DNA of 64,000 nucleotides, taken from NCBI RefSeq assembly GCF_001879205.1, contig NZ_MLFK01000011.1, positions 186,001 through 250,000 of the forward strand, read 5' to 3'. Positions 27,298 through 35,784 of the stretch are shown here, piece by piece. Positions within the stretch are counted from its first letter, which is position 1. Every line of letters begins with the position of its first letter. The notes beneath the pieces were generated by a model, which was given only the letters and a program-made list of their open reading frames with translations, did no database searches and had not been told where the DNA came from. This DNA comes from Flavobacterium johnsoniae. GTDB taxonomy: Bacteria > Bacteroidota > Bacteroidia > Flavobacteriales > Flavobacteriaceae. The position numbers and the translations under genes were made by a program.

Positions 27298-29835
27298 TTA
27301 CAGACCATCCTTAGAAACTCTGTCGCTTTCGGGCGCACCAAGATAGGACGGTTTTAAGCCGCCGGTATTAATCAGAATCTTTTGCAGGACAATTCCGGGA
27401 TCTAAGACACGGAAACGTAAAATATGTTTTCCTGCTTTCGAGATCGTATGTTTAGTTGTCGAATGTATCAGGTGTTTTGCCTGCCATTTCCCTAATTCTC
27501 CACGATATTGTCCGTTAAAATTTATGGTCTGCGGTTTTTCTTCATCAAAAGAAATTTCATAACGAAGTCCATTGTTACTGTTAAAGTTAAGTGTAGGAGC
27601 CAAAAGCATTTCTACATCAAATTCTCCGGTAGAAATAAAATCAATTTCATACTCAACAAAAACATTCTCATTCTGGTTTGGATATTTATTTTGTGGAAAA
27701 GTGGTGATACCGCTTTTGGTTTTTCCAAAATCTGGAATCACTTCCCAATGCATATTTTTTGAGTTATTTAACTTAGAAAAATGTTCTGCTTCGATAGCGA
27801 CATAACCTTCTTTTTCTGCGAATGTTTTTCTAATGATCTGCTCTTTTTCTGATACGTAACTAATTTCCGGTAAAATGTTTTTAGGGCCGTCGTGCCAGCT
27901 TTTGTAGCCAATTCTCATCTGATCCATTATATGAGTCCATTTTCCGCCGGCAATTTCATTATTGTATTTATTTTGAAGAATAGAATCTCTTGCAAAATTC
28001 CTTTTTACCTGATCAGCAAAACCATTGGCTAAAATATTTTTTTCTGAAGCCAGTTTTCTGTTTTTCGCCTGTGCAAAATACATTTCATAAAGATTGCTGC
28101 AGGCGTCTATAGGATATAAAACCAGTTGAAAATAGGCATCCTTGTATTGTTCTGGAATGTCATTGTAAATTCTGTAAGCATCAAGTGCCAGATTCTTGTA
28201 GTCATTAACTACGGTTTGAAATTCATTATAATTTTCAAGACTGTAGGTTTTGCTGTCCAGCATTTCGGGAGTCACTCTTCGGTTATATTTTGGATAGGTA
28301 TTTAACAGACTCGCAATCTCTTTGGCGTGTTTTGTTCCAAATTGATCCGCTGCCCATTTCTGGGTAAACTCAAAAAGATTCTGCGAGTTGAACTTTTTGG
28401 GATTCCATGCCATTTCTAAAAAAAAGCTGATTGGAAATTCCATTGGTTTAAGATCTCCCACATTAACTATCCAGATTTTATCGACACTGTGTTCGTAGCT
28501 CAGATTCATCTGTTCCCAAACTCTTTGTATCGGACTTATATTAATCCACTTTGAATTTCTTGGACCGCCAACGTAATCAAAGTGATAGTACATCCCATAT
28601 CCTCCTTTATGCAGTGGTTTAGTGAGATCGGGAAGTTTACGTACATTGCCCCAGTTATCATCACAAAATAGTAAAACAACGTCATCAGGAACACGCATTC
28701 CCTGATCGTAATAGTCTTGAACTTCTTTGTATAAAGCCCAAACCTGAGGTATTTTTTCTGCTTTTTTTTGAGTCACCTCAGCAATAATTTTACGTTGTTC
28801 TTTTACGATATTTTCCAGTAAACTTATGTTGGTTCCTTCGCTCATTGCTTCATCACCGTCTCCACGCATTCCTACGGTTACGACTTTTTCCCAATTTTTA
28901 CTGCGTTCTATGCCGCTTTTCCAGAATTCATCTAAAACGGTTTTATTTTTAGAATAATCCCAAACATTTGGGAGATTATTTTTTTTAATGTACCGATGCC
29001 AGTCTGTCTGTGCCAAAGCCATTGGTTCGTGATGTGAGGTACCCATGATAATTCCCATTTCACTGGCCAAAGGTCCGCTTGCCGAATCATCATCATAAAA
29101 AGCATTTCCCCACATGGCCGGCCACATATAATTGGCTTTTAGCCGAAGCAGTAATTCGAAAACTTTTTCATAAAATTTACTATTAAAACCTCCAAATGTT
29201 GCTTTTGCCCAACCGCTTAATGCAGGAGCTTCATCATTGATAAAAATTCCCCTGTATTGCACGGCAGGTTCTCCATCACTATAGGTTCCTTTTATAAAAT
29301 AAAGAGTCTCTTTTTTCTCTACTGGAACATCAGCCCAGTAATACCAGGGCGAAACACCAATTTGTGCGGACAATTCGTAAATTCCGTAAATTGTGCCGCG
29401 TTTGTCACTGCCGGCAATAACAATAGCTTCTTCTACTCCTTTAAATGGATTTTTTATGTTCTGAATAATAAACTTTTCATTTTTGCCTTTAAGCAATTTT
29501 CCATCGATTTTATTTTCTTTAATTAAATCATCAATTATAGAATTGGTTCCTATTGTTCCAATGATAATTAACGGTGCCGAAGAATTTGGCTTCTGACTAA
29601 AAACGGCAGGCTTTTCGCCCGTTACTTTTTCAAAATCAACTTGTAAATTACCAATCGCACGTAAAATACCTGCATCTGTTCCGTTACTAACAAAAAACGA
29701 AAGAGGTAAAGATTTCTCTTTCAGTACGACAACATCTCCAACTTTTTGAGTTGTTATAAACGGCTGCGCGGCCTTTAAGCTATTAAAACTAAAGGTGATA
29801 AAAAATATTAGGATATGTATTGAAAATCTATTCAT
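27298..29835 (-). CDS. GH115 xylan alpha-1,2-glucuronidase
   Basis: This is an 845-residue secreted enzyme that removes (4-O-methyl-)glucuronic acid from internal and terminal xylose units of xylan. It has a signal peptide of about 22 residues and an N-terminal domain with the exo-domain-like segment IVIAGSDKRGTIYGIYELS. The GH115 barrel follows with YRGIFINDEAPALSGWAK, KANYMWPAMWGNAF, MGIIMGTSHHEPM and VTVGMRGDGDEAM. After an all-helical domain, a C-terminal beta-sandwich (about 690-845) completes the usual architecture, so it appears full length. It is 6 bp downstream of the esterase gene and 26 bp upstream of GH127/146. This gene is strong evidence that the locus handles glucuronoxylan. 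Confidence 0.95.
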   Translation of the reverse strand: MNRFSIHILIFFITFSFNSLKAAQPFITTQKVGDVVVLKEKSLPLSFFVSNGTDAGILRAIGNLQVDFEKVTGEKPAVFSQKPNSSAPLIIIGTIGTNSIIDDLIKENKIDGKLLKGKNEKFIIQNIKNPFKGVEEAIVIAGSDKRGTIYGIYELSAQIGVSPWYYWADVPVEKKETLYFIKGTYSDGEPAVQYRGIFINDEAPALSGWAKATFGGFNSKFYEKVFELLLRLKANYMWPAMWGNAFYDDDSASGPLASEMGIIMGTSHHEPMALAQTDWHRYIKKNNLPNVWDYSKNKTVLDEFWKSGIERSKNWEKVVTVGMRGDGDEAMSEGTNISLLENIVKEQRKIIAEVTQKKAEKIPQVWALYKEVQDYYDQGMRVPDDVVLLFCDDNWGNVRKLPDLTKPLHKGGYGMYYHFDYVGGPRNSKWINISPIQRVWEQMNLSYEHSVDKIWIVNVGDLKPMEFPISFFLEMAWNPKKFNSQNLFEFTQKWAADQFGTKHAKEIASLLNTYPKYNRRVTPEMLDSKTYSLENYNEFQTVVNDYKNLALDAYRIYNDIPEQYKDAYFQLVLYPIDACSNLYEMYFAQAKNRKLASEKNILANGFADQVKRNFARDSILQNKYNNEIAGGKWTHIMDQMRIGYKSWHDGPKNILPEISYVSEKEQIIRKTFAEKEGYVAIEAEHFSKLNNSKNMHWEVIPDFGKTKSGITTFPQNKYPNQNENVFVEYEIDFISTGEFDVEMLLAPTLNFNSNNGLRYEISFDEEKPQTINFNGQYRGELGKWQAKHLIHSTTKHTISKAGKHILRFRVLDPGIVLQKILINTGGLKPSYLGAPESDRVSKDGL

Positions 29836-29841
29836 TATACT

Positions 29842-32559
29842 TTATTTATTAAATAATAATGGCGCGAACATAAATAAATCGTGTCTCCAAACCGGCCAGG
29901 TATGTCCACCTGAATATTCACTGTATTTGTATTTTATTCCAAACTGGTCAAACTTGCTTCTCATTATTTTACAATTTTCAAACGCAATATCTTCTTTGCC
30001 TCCCATAGAAATCCAAAATTCTTTGATATTAGAATTGATCTTCTGGGCATTATTTTTCATAAACTCGTACTGAGGTTCTGACAAGGTGGTATTATTTGCC
30101 CACCAGCCTGAACTAAATACGCCTATATAAGAAAAAAGGTCTGAATTTTTGACACCCGCATAAAGTGTTTGCAATCCTCCCATTGATAATCCAGCCAAAG
30201 CTCTGTTTTTAGAGTCTTTCGCAGTTTTAAAATGGTTTTCTACAAAAGGTATTGCTCCTGTTTTTAATTCATTTTCAAAAGCTTTAAGTGCACTTTCATT
30301 AAAACCTGCAATTCCTCCTGTGTTTCCCATATTACCGTCAAGCATGGCAATTATCATTGGCTTTGCTTTATTTTCGGCAATTAAATTATCTAAAATTAAA
30401 TTAGCCTTACCTTGTGCTGTCCAGCCGGTTTGATCTTCGCCTCCGCCATGTAACAGATATAAAACCGGATATTTTTCTGTAGAATTTTCATAACCCGGCG
30501 GTGTGTAAACATACATTTCACGCCAAGAATTAGTTGCTTTTGAAAAATAATTATTTATTCGAATCTCACCGTGCGGAACCTCTTTTAAAGCATAAAAATC
30601 TCCTTCTTTATTTGGAATTTCGATACCGCTTGCCATACGACCCATTCCATAAAAAGTCTGGCTGGCAGGATCGGCAACAGCCACGCCATCAATCAGCAGG
30701 GAATAATAATTAAATCCTTTGTTTATAACATCTGTCGTTACAGTCCAAAATCCTTCTGAGTCTCTTGTCAGATCATATTTTCTTCCTAAATCGATTTGTA
30801 CTTTTGAAGCTTGGGGAGCCGCGATCTTAAAAATCACCCTGTTATCCGGTAATATTTGAGGATATTTTGCATTACGGATATTGGTTTGTGCGGGATTGCC
30901 TAAAATGGTATATGCTGAAAAAACCGACTGATCGACTGGTTTAAACAAAAACTGTGAAAACATATATAAGCCGTTTTTCCACACTTTAAAATCGTGGACT
31001 CCAGGCTCGATATAATAGATATGCGGCACATCATTTTTGTATAAATAATCGTGAGTTCTTTTACTATTCTCTATAAGCCAGTCATTATCACCACAGGAAA
31101 TCCAAAGCAGTTTTAATTTCTTTTTTGCTTCTTCGGAATTAGGAAGCAGTTCTTGCGGTACTTTAGTATTTGGTGCCGCTGAGAAAGCGCCTACCCAGGC
31201 AAATTTATCCAGATTCCCCAATCCAAAATTTAGGGATTGTCCTCCGCCCATAGACAAACCTGCAATAGCACGGTGTTCCCTGTCTTTGTAAGTTGGATAT
31301 TTTTTTTCGATAAAAGGAATCAGGTCGTTTAATAAGTCTTTTTCGAAAGCAGCAAATGCCTGTACTTTATCCGGTGCCATTATATTTCCGGTTGCACTGT
31401 CATCTTTCATAGCTCTTCCGTTTGGCATTACGACGATCATGGGTTCGATTTTTCCTTCGGCATAAAGATTATCTAATATAATCTGCGGACTTCCTCCATT
31501 GAGCCATTCTTTTTCATCTCCGCCTATTCCGTGTAAAAGGTATAACACAGGATATTTTTTCTTTTTATTGAATCCCGGAGGTGTGTAAACGGCAGCTTTT
31601 CTAATAGACCCAACAGTTTTGGATTCGTAACTGATGCTTTCAATTTTACCCGTTGGTATAGTTGTATTTATCTGATCAAAACCAAGCGGCGCCTGAACTA
31701 TGAAAGGTACTTTGCCTTCTGATAATTTATATCCCAATAATGAAAGCATTTTATCGGCATAACGTCTTCCTAATTCTCTGTAACCTGCGGCATTAAAATG
31801 CAAAAAATCAGCTTCAGCAGTACATCCTTTAGATGAAATTACATAGGAATTAGCTATAGTTTTTGGCAGTGTGGCAATAATTTTATTCATGCTTCCACAT
31901 TTGCCGTTTTGGTCTTCATTTACGGTTTCGCCTGAAAGTAAAGGCACTTTTTCAGGATCTAGATTCAGATCTTTCATTAAGTTATCGTAGACAATTTTTA
32001 CTTTTTTCGGCCAAAGTGTATCACCCGTATTCGATTCTCCCTGATGAAGCAGGATACCTTTAATTCCTTTCTTTTGGGCTGTTTTAGCCAATTCCACCAG
32101 TCGCTGATACGGATTTCCATCATATTCCTTAATCATGCCTTTCATCCAGTCTGGGGCTGCAGCAATATAATCTGCCGACTTGTCTTTATCAAAAAGTTCA
32201 ATTTTACAGCCTCCAACAGCTACATTGATAACGCCTACTTTTATATTTTTAGGAAGATTGGCAGCCATATTTCGCCCAAAATAATCTACAGGTGTTAATC
32301 CGGTATTGCAACGGCATAAGGGTGGTATGGCGGTATACCAGTTTCCCATCGTGCGATTAAGTTCCGGACAATTAACTGCCTGCAAAACCTGAAACCGATC
32401 GTCGACACCCACTTTATCTTGTGCCTCTATTTTAGCATATCCTTCCATATTTGATTGGCCAAGGCTCAAATAAATATGAAAATCAGCATCTTGAGAATAC
32501 CCTTTTTGTACTATTGAAAAAAGAAAAATAAATACGAAAAACTTAATTATTGATTTCAT
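29842..32559 (-). CDS. Three-esterase fusion: CE6 acetyl xylan esterase - CE1 - CBM48-like - CE1 (feruloyl/acetyl esterase)
   Basis: This is a 905-residue secreted protein with three predicted catalytic modules. Residues of about 23-280 are an SGNH esterase of the sialate-O-acetylesterase/CE6 type, with Ser36 in LGQSNMEG, the block HQGESN and His254 in DFLHFNAAGY. Residues of about 300-540 form a CE1 alpha/beta-hydrolase with Ser436 in AGLSMGGGQS and His in PGVHDFKVW. Residues of about 550-645 are an E-set/CBM48-like beta domain (KVQIDLGRKYDL, YYSLLIDGVAVADP). Residues of about 655-905 form a second CE1 domain with Ser792 in GLSMGGLQT and His in SGGHTWPVW. It would deacetylate xylan and cleave feruloyl esters. 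It is 6 bp before GH115. Two-module acetyl-feruloyl esterase fusions are known in Bacteroidota; three modules is unusual. Confidence 0.92.
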   Translation of the reverse strand: MKSIIKFFVFIFLFSIVQKGYSQDADFHIYLSLGQSNMEGYAKIEAQDKVGVDDRFQVLQAVNCPELNRTMGNWYTAIPPLCRCNTGLTPVDYFGRNMAANLPKNIKVGVINVAVGGCKIELFDKDKSADYIAAAPDWMKGMIKEYDGNPYQRLVELAKTAQKKGIKGILLHQGESNTGDTLWPKKVKIVYDNLMKDLNLDPEKVPLLSGETVNEDQNGKCGSMNKIIATLPKTIANSYVISSKGCTAEADFLHFNAAGYRELGRRYADKMLSLLGYKLSEGKVPFIVQAPLGFDQINTTIPTGKIESISYESKTVGSIRKAAVYTPPGFNKKKKYPVLYLLHGIGGDEKEWLNGGSPQIILDNLYAEGKIEPMIVVMPNGRAMKDDSATGNIMAPDKVQAFAAFEKDLLNDLIPFIEKKYPTYKDREHRAIAGLSMGGGQSLNFGLGNLDKFAWVGAFSAAPNTKVPQELLPNSEEAKKKLKLLWISCGDNDWLIENSKRTHDYLYKNDVPHIYYIEPGVHDFKVWKNGLYMFSQFLFKPVDQSVFSAYTILGNPAQTNIRNAKYPQILPDNRVIFKIAAPQASKVQIDLGRKYDLTRDSEGFWTVTTDVINKGFNYYSLLIDGVAVADPASQTFYGMGRMASGIEIPNKEGDFYALKEVPHGEIRINNYFSKATNSWREMYVYTPPGYENSTEKYPVLYLLHGGGEDQTGWTAQGKANLILDNLIAENKAKPMIIAMLDGNMGNTGGIAGFNESALKAFENELKTGAIPFVENHFKTAKDSKNRALAGLSMGGLQTLYAGVKNSDLFSYIGVFSSGWWANNTTLSEPQYEFMKNNAQKINSNIKEFWISMGGKEDIAFENCKIMRSKFDQFGIKYKYSEYSGGHTWPVWRHDLFMFAPLLFNK

Positions 32560-32635
32560 TTTATAGCTGTTTTATGATCAAAAAATCACTTTAATTGTGA
32601 ATTGAAACAGGGAAATAATTAAAATAGAGAAGCTG

Positions 32636-33868
32636 CTATTTAAACAAATTCAGATCTATCGCTTCTCCCATTCTCAGATAACCTGCTTGGTTTGGATGCA
32701 AAAAATCACCATCATGCATGTTAGACAAAATGGTTTTTGAACCTTCTTCTGAAGCCATTGCTTTATCAAAATCAATAACAGCATCAAAGGCTTTACTGTT
32801 TCTAATCCAGTCATTTACAATATCGCGTGCTTCTTGTTTGTGTGGTGCGTCATAAAATGACTTCGCAAAAGGCAAAATAGTGCAACCGTATACTTTAATT
32901 CCTTTGGCATGCGCTTTATCAATCATCACTTTGTAAGCTTCAATAAGTTCCTGAGCTTTAACAGAGGCATCTTCAGGATTTTTAATTCCTCCGATATCGT
33001 TAATACCTTCCAGAATTACGAGCCATTTTGTGCCTTTTTGTGAAAGTACATCCCGATCAAAACGATTTAATGCAGTAGGTCCTAACCCGCCTTTAATGAC
33101 ACAATTTCCTCCTATTCCTAAGTTCAAGACTCCTATATTTTGTGTTTTTTTATTTTCCAGTAATCTAGCGGATAAAATATCTGTCCATCGATTTTGTTTG
33201 TTGGTGCCTGATCCGCGTCCGTCTGTAATAGAATTTCCTAAACAAACTATTGCTGCAGCAGATTTATTGGCAATGACATCTAATCCCATAATCGAATACC
33301 AGTGATCTGTTTTTATGGCTCCCTCAAAAGATGCATTTTGGATATTATCTCCTTCAAGAATGTAAGAAGTGGTGCGTGAACCCGGATGTCCGGATGTTTT
33401 TACCGAAGTTGCTCCATAATGAATGGTAATGGCAAGAAGCTGACCCGGCTGTAATTCAAAATCAAAAGCATCTGAAAATACTTCCTGCTCCGGGCTTATT
33501 GTTATTTTAGAATTTCCATTAAAGCTGAGTACTTTTTGAGTTTTTAGATCGATAATGGGTGCGTTGATAACATTTGCAATACTTACAGATTTTAAAACTG
33601 TGGGCTGATCGCTGAAAATGTTAGAGAAACGCAATCTCATACGCTTTCCTCCTATAGAAACTCTAATAATCTGCCGAAGCGTATTTTCTGAAAGCCCCGG
33701 AGCAGGAGGCATATTATTTGGTTCTACCTGCATCTGTGCGCAAGCCCACGTACCAACCCAATTCTCATTATTTGCTTTGTTTTGTGCTATTAAAGATGAT
33801 TGATTTGATATACATCCTAAAAAAAAGAGATGCAGAAATAACAGCCATTTTAAATATTCCTTTTGCAT
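32636..33868 (-). CDS. SGNH/GDSL-family esterase lipoprotein (probable acetyl esterase)
   Basis: This is a 410-residue protein with a lipoprotein-like signal (FFLGC, Cys19). The first 190 residues are a beta-rich domain (WVGTWACAQMQVEP, LRFSNIFSDQP) often joined to GDSL lipase-like esterases. The SGNH catalytic core follows: block I GNSITDG with Ser213, block II NLGIGGN, block III EGINDIGG, and block V DFLHPNQAGY with the Asp/His pair. It sits 51 bp after GH43 and 76 bp before the esterase fusion, so it is part of the side-chain-stripping operon. Deacetylation of xylan or of acetylated oligomers is the likely role. The exact CE family and substrate are not determinable here. Confidence 0.88.
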   Translation of the reverse strand: MQKEYLKWLLFLHLFFLGCISNQSSLIAQNKANNENWVGTWACAQMQVEPNNMPPAPGLSENTLRQIIRVSIGGKRMRLRFSNIFSDQPTVLKSVSIANVINAPIIDLKTQKVLSFNGNSKITISPEQEVFSDAFDFELQPGQLLAITIHYGATSVKTSGHPGSRTTSYILEGDNIQNASFEGAIKTDHWYSIMGLDVIANKSAAAIVCLGNSITDGRGSGTNKQNRWTDILSARLLENKKTQNIGVLNLGIGGNCVIKGGLGPTALNRFDRDVLSQKGTKWLVILEGINDIGGIKNPEDASVKAQELIEAYKVMIDKAHAKGIKVYGCTILPFAKSFYDAPHKQEARDIVNDWIRNSKAFDAVIDFDKAMASEEGSKTILSNMHDGDFLHPNQAGYLRMGEAIDLNLFK

Positions 33869-33919
33869 GTTTAACGTTTTAAAGGTTATTATCTATTTGG
33901 TACTTTTTGCTGTAGTTTA

Positions 33920-35638
33920 TTATTGTGGACGGGCATCATTTGCTGCCGTTGCATACAATCCTACCAGTGCTCCGGTAAAACCTCCTGCCTTATTTGTTGA
34001 CAAAATGTCTCCTGAAACGCTTTCTCCTAAATTTTTAAAATCATCGCCGTTTGTCGCATAACTAAATTCGTAACTGTCTCCTGCTGCTTTTACCTGCAGA
34101 CGCAATGGTTTTTTGATCTCAATTTTAGTGCTTGCCATAATTTTTGACTCTCCTTTTTCTGTTCTTTCAAGCAAGATGTAAGTATCTTTTCCTTTTTTTG
34201 TTATTCCAAAAACATAATTAAAACGCTCATTCTGCAGGCATACAATTCCGGCCAGATCTTTCTCCGATTGAGGTTTATAATCTATTGTTGCTGCGAAAGA
34301 AAACGTGTTGTGCATTTGTCTGTAAAAAAGTGTCGAAGTAGGTTTAACTTCTTTAATATTTACTTCGAAAGGATTAATCTGAAGTCCTTTTTTGGTTACA
34401 GCAATAAAATTTTCTCGTGGTCCTCTGAGTCCTATCCATCTGTAATCTAATTTATCGGAAGTAAAGTTTTCAGTAAACGTAAAATTACCATTCGGAAAAA
34501 ATCCGTCTTTGCCCGTTTTATTTGTAGCTCCGGCAGGCATTTTTAATTTTGGCTGCATGGGAATCAATCCGTTTTCAAAAACTGGAAACTCACCAGACCA
34601 ATCTACAGGCAGTATAAAAGTTTCTCTTCCTATGTTTACCCTGTCTTTTTCATTAGGGCGAATGCCTAAGAAAACGCCATAATATTTATTATCCGGCCCC
34701 TGGATTAAATCTGCATGACCCGCCCAGTCTACTTTATTGACTCTGTCTTTTGGAAAATAGCGCTGGGTTAAAATTGGATTATTTGATGCTGGTTTAAAAG
34801 GTCCCTTCGGATTGTCACTGCTAAAAATAACTTCGCTGTGATTTCCTCCTGTACCGCCTTCTGCACACATTAAATAATATTTTCCATTTTTTTTATATAA
34901 ATGCGGGGCTTCAATCCATATTGGTTTTTTAGAAAGGTCTACGCCTCCATCAACAATAATTTTATCTGTACCGGGAATTACCTTATCTGTATTAAGATCA
35001 TATTCCCAAATTTTAATTACGCGATGACCTTCATATAATTCTTTTCCTTTATCCGGTGCGTCATTATGAACAATATACCCTTTGCCATTTTCATCAAAAA
35101 ATATAGAAGGATCGATTCCGCCGAAATCCAATTTAATAGGGCTCCCCCATCCTTTCATCGGATCTTTTGTCTTAACAATGATATTTCCAAGACCACCGGA
35201 AAATGCGGTAACAATCATGTAAAAGGTATCATTGTGGGGATTATATGTAATTCCGGGTGCATATACTCCTGCACTGATCCCTGTATCATGAGGGTTAAAT
35301 TCTGCTGCATTATTTAAAACTCCTCCTAAATCTGTCCAATTTACTAAATCTTTGGAGTGAAAAATAGGCACACCGGGAAACATGGCAAATGAAGAACAGA
35401 CCATGTAATAATCATCTCCTTTTCTGGTAATGGCCGGATCAGGATAACAACCCTGCAAAATTGGTGTGTAAAATTCATCCTGATTTAATGGACTGTTTTT
35501 ATAAATCTGATCATTGCCATTGTAAATGACATTGGAAAAAACAGCGGTATTTTTGGATTGTTTTTTTTGCTGGGCATTACCCGTATAAAAACATACAAGC
35601 ACTACCGACAGTAAAAAAAAGATATTTCTTTTAATCAT
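33920..35638 (-). CDS. GH43-family beta-xylosidase/arabinofuranosidase (second paralogue)
   Basis: This is a 572-residue secreted enzyme with a signal peptide of about 22 residues and a short linker, then the five-bladed propeller with base Asp in GCYPDPAITRKG, modulator Asp in GGIDPSIFFDENGKGY and acid Glu in IWIEAPHLYKK. A C-terminal beta-sandwich (about 385-572) follows, as in xylan 1,4-beta-xylosidases. The N-terminal pattern YYMVCSSFAMFPGVPIFHSKD differs from that of the GH43 gene at 23.4 kb, so the two belong to different subfamilies and probably act on different bonds. It is the first gene after the structured region that follows SusD, and it heads the run of hydrolase genes down to the regulator. 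Confidence 0.92.
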   Translation of the reverse strand: MIKRNIFFLLSVVLVCFYTGNAQQKKQSKNTAVFSNVIYNGNDQIYKNSPLNQDEFYTPILQGCYPDPAITRKGDDYYMVCSSFAMFPGVPIFHSKDLVNWTDLGGVLNNAAEFNPHDTGISAGVYAPGITYNPHNDTFYMIVTAFSGGLGNIIVKTKDPMKGWGSPIKLDFGGIDPSIFFDENGKGYIVHNDAPDKGKELYEGHRVIKIWEYDLNTDKVIPGTDKIIVDGGVDLSKKPIWIEAPHLYKKNGKYYLMCAEGGTGGNHSEVIFSSDNPKGPFKPASNNPILTQRYFPKDRVNKVDWAGHADLIQGPDNKYYGVFLGIRPNEKDRVNIGRETFILPVDWSGEFPVFENGLIPMQPKLKMPAGATNKTGKDGFFPNGNFTFTENFTSDKLDYRWIGLRGPRENFIAVTKKGLQINPFEVNIKEVKPTSTLFYRQMHNTFSFAATIDYKPQSEKDLAGIVCLQNERFNYVFGITKKGKDTYILLERTEKGESKIMASTKIEIKKPLRLQVKAAGDSYEFSYATNGDDFKNLGESVSGDILSTNKAGGFTGALVGLYATAANDARPQ

Positions 35639-35673
35639 TTGTTATACTATTTTATTTATTCAAAAAATATAAA

Positions 35674-35698
35674 AAGCCGAGAGAATGCCCCTCGGCTT
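35674..35698 (-). terminator. Terminator/attenuator between SusD and the hydrolase genes
   Basis: AAGCCGAG (35674-35681) and CTCGGCTT (35691-35698) form an 8-bp GC-rich stem with a 9-base loop. On the minus strand it is followed by TTTATATTTTTTG, a U-rich tail. It lies between the SusD stop and the GH43 start. It therefore probably cuts most of the SusCD message while letting some transcripts continue into the enzymes. Confidence 0.75.
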
Positions 35699-35704
35699 CT
35701 AGCA

Positions 35705-35771
35705 AGCAAGATTAAGATCATTATAAATTAACCGTAAAATCAACTCTCATAATTAAGATCTAAATCTTGCT
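35705..35771 (-). promoter_or_regulatory. Long intercistronic inverted repeat just after SusD
   Basis: The arms AGCAAGATTAAGATC (35705-35719) and GATCTAAATCTTGCT (35757-35771) pair at 14 of 15 positions around a 37-base loop. The repeat begins 13 bp past the SusD stop and is followed by the GC-rich terminator hairpin. As RNA it would be a 3' stability hairpin for the SusCD transcript or part of a tandem attenuator. Confidence 0.55.
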
Positions 35772-35784
35772 GAAAAACTTAAAA

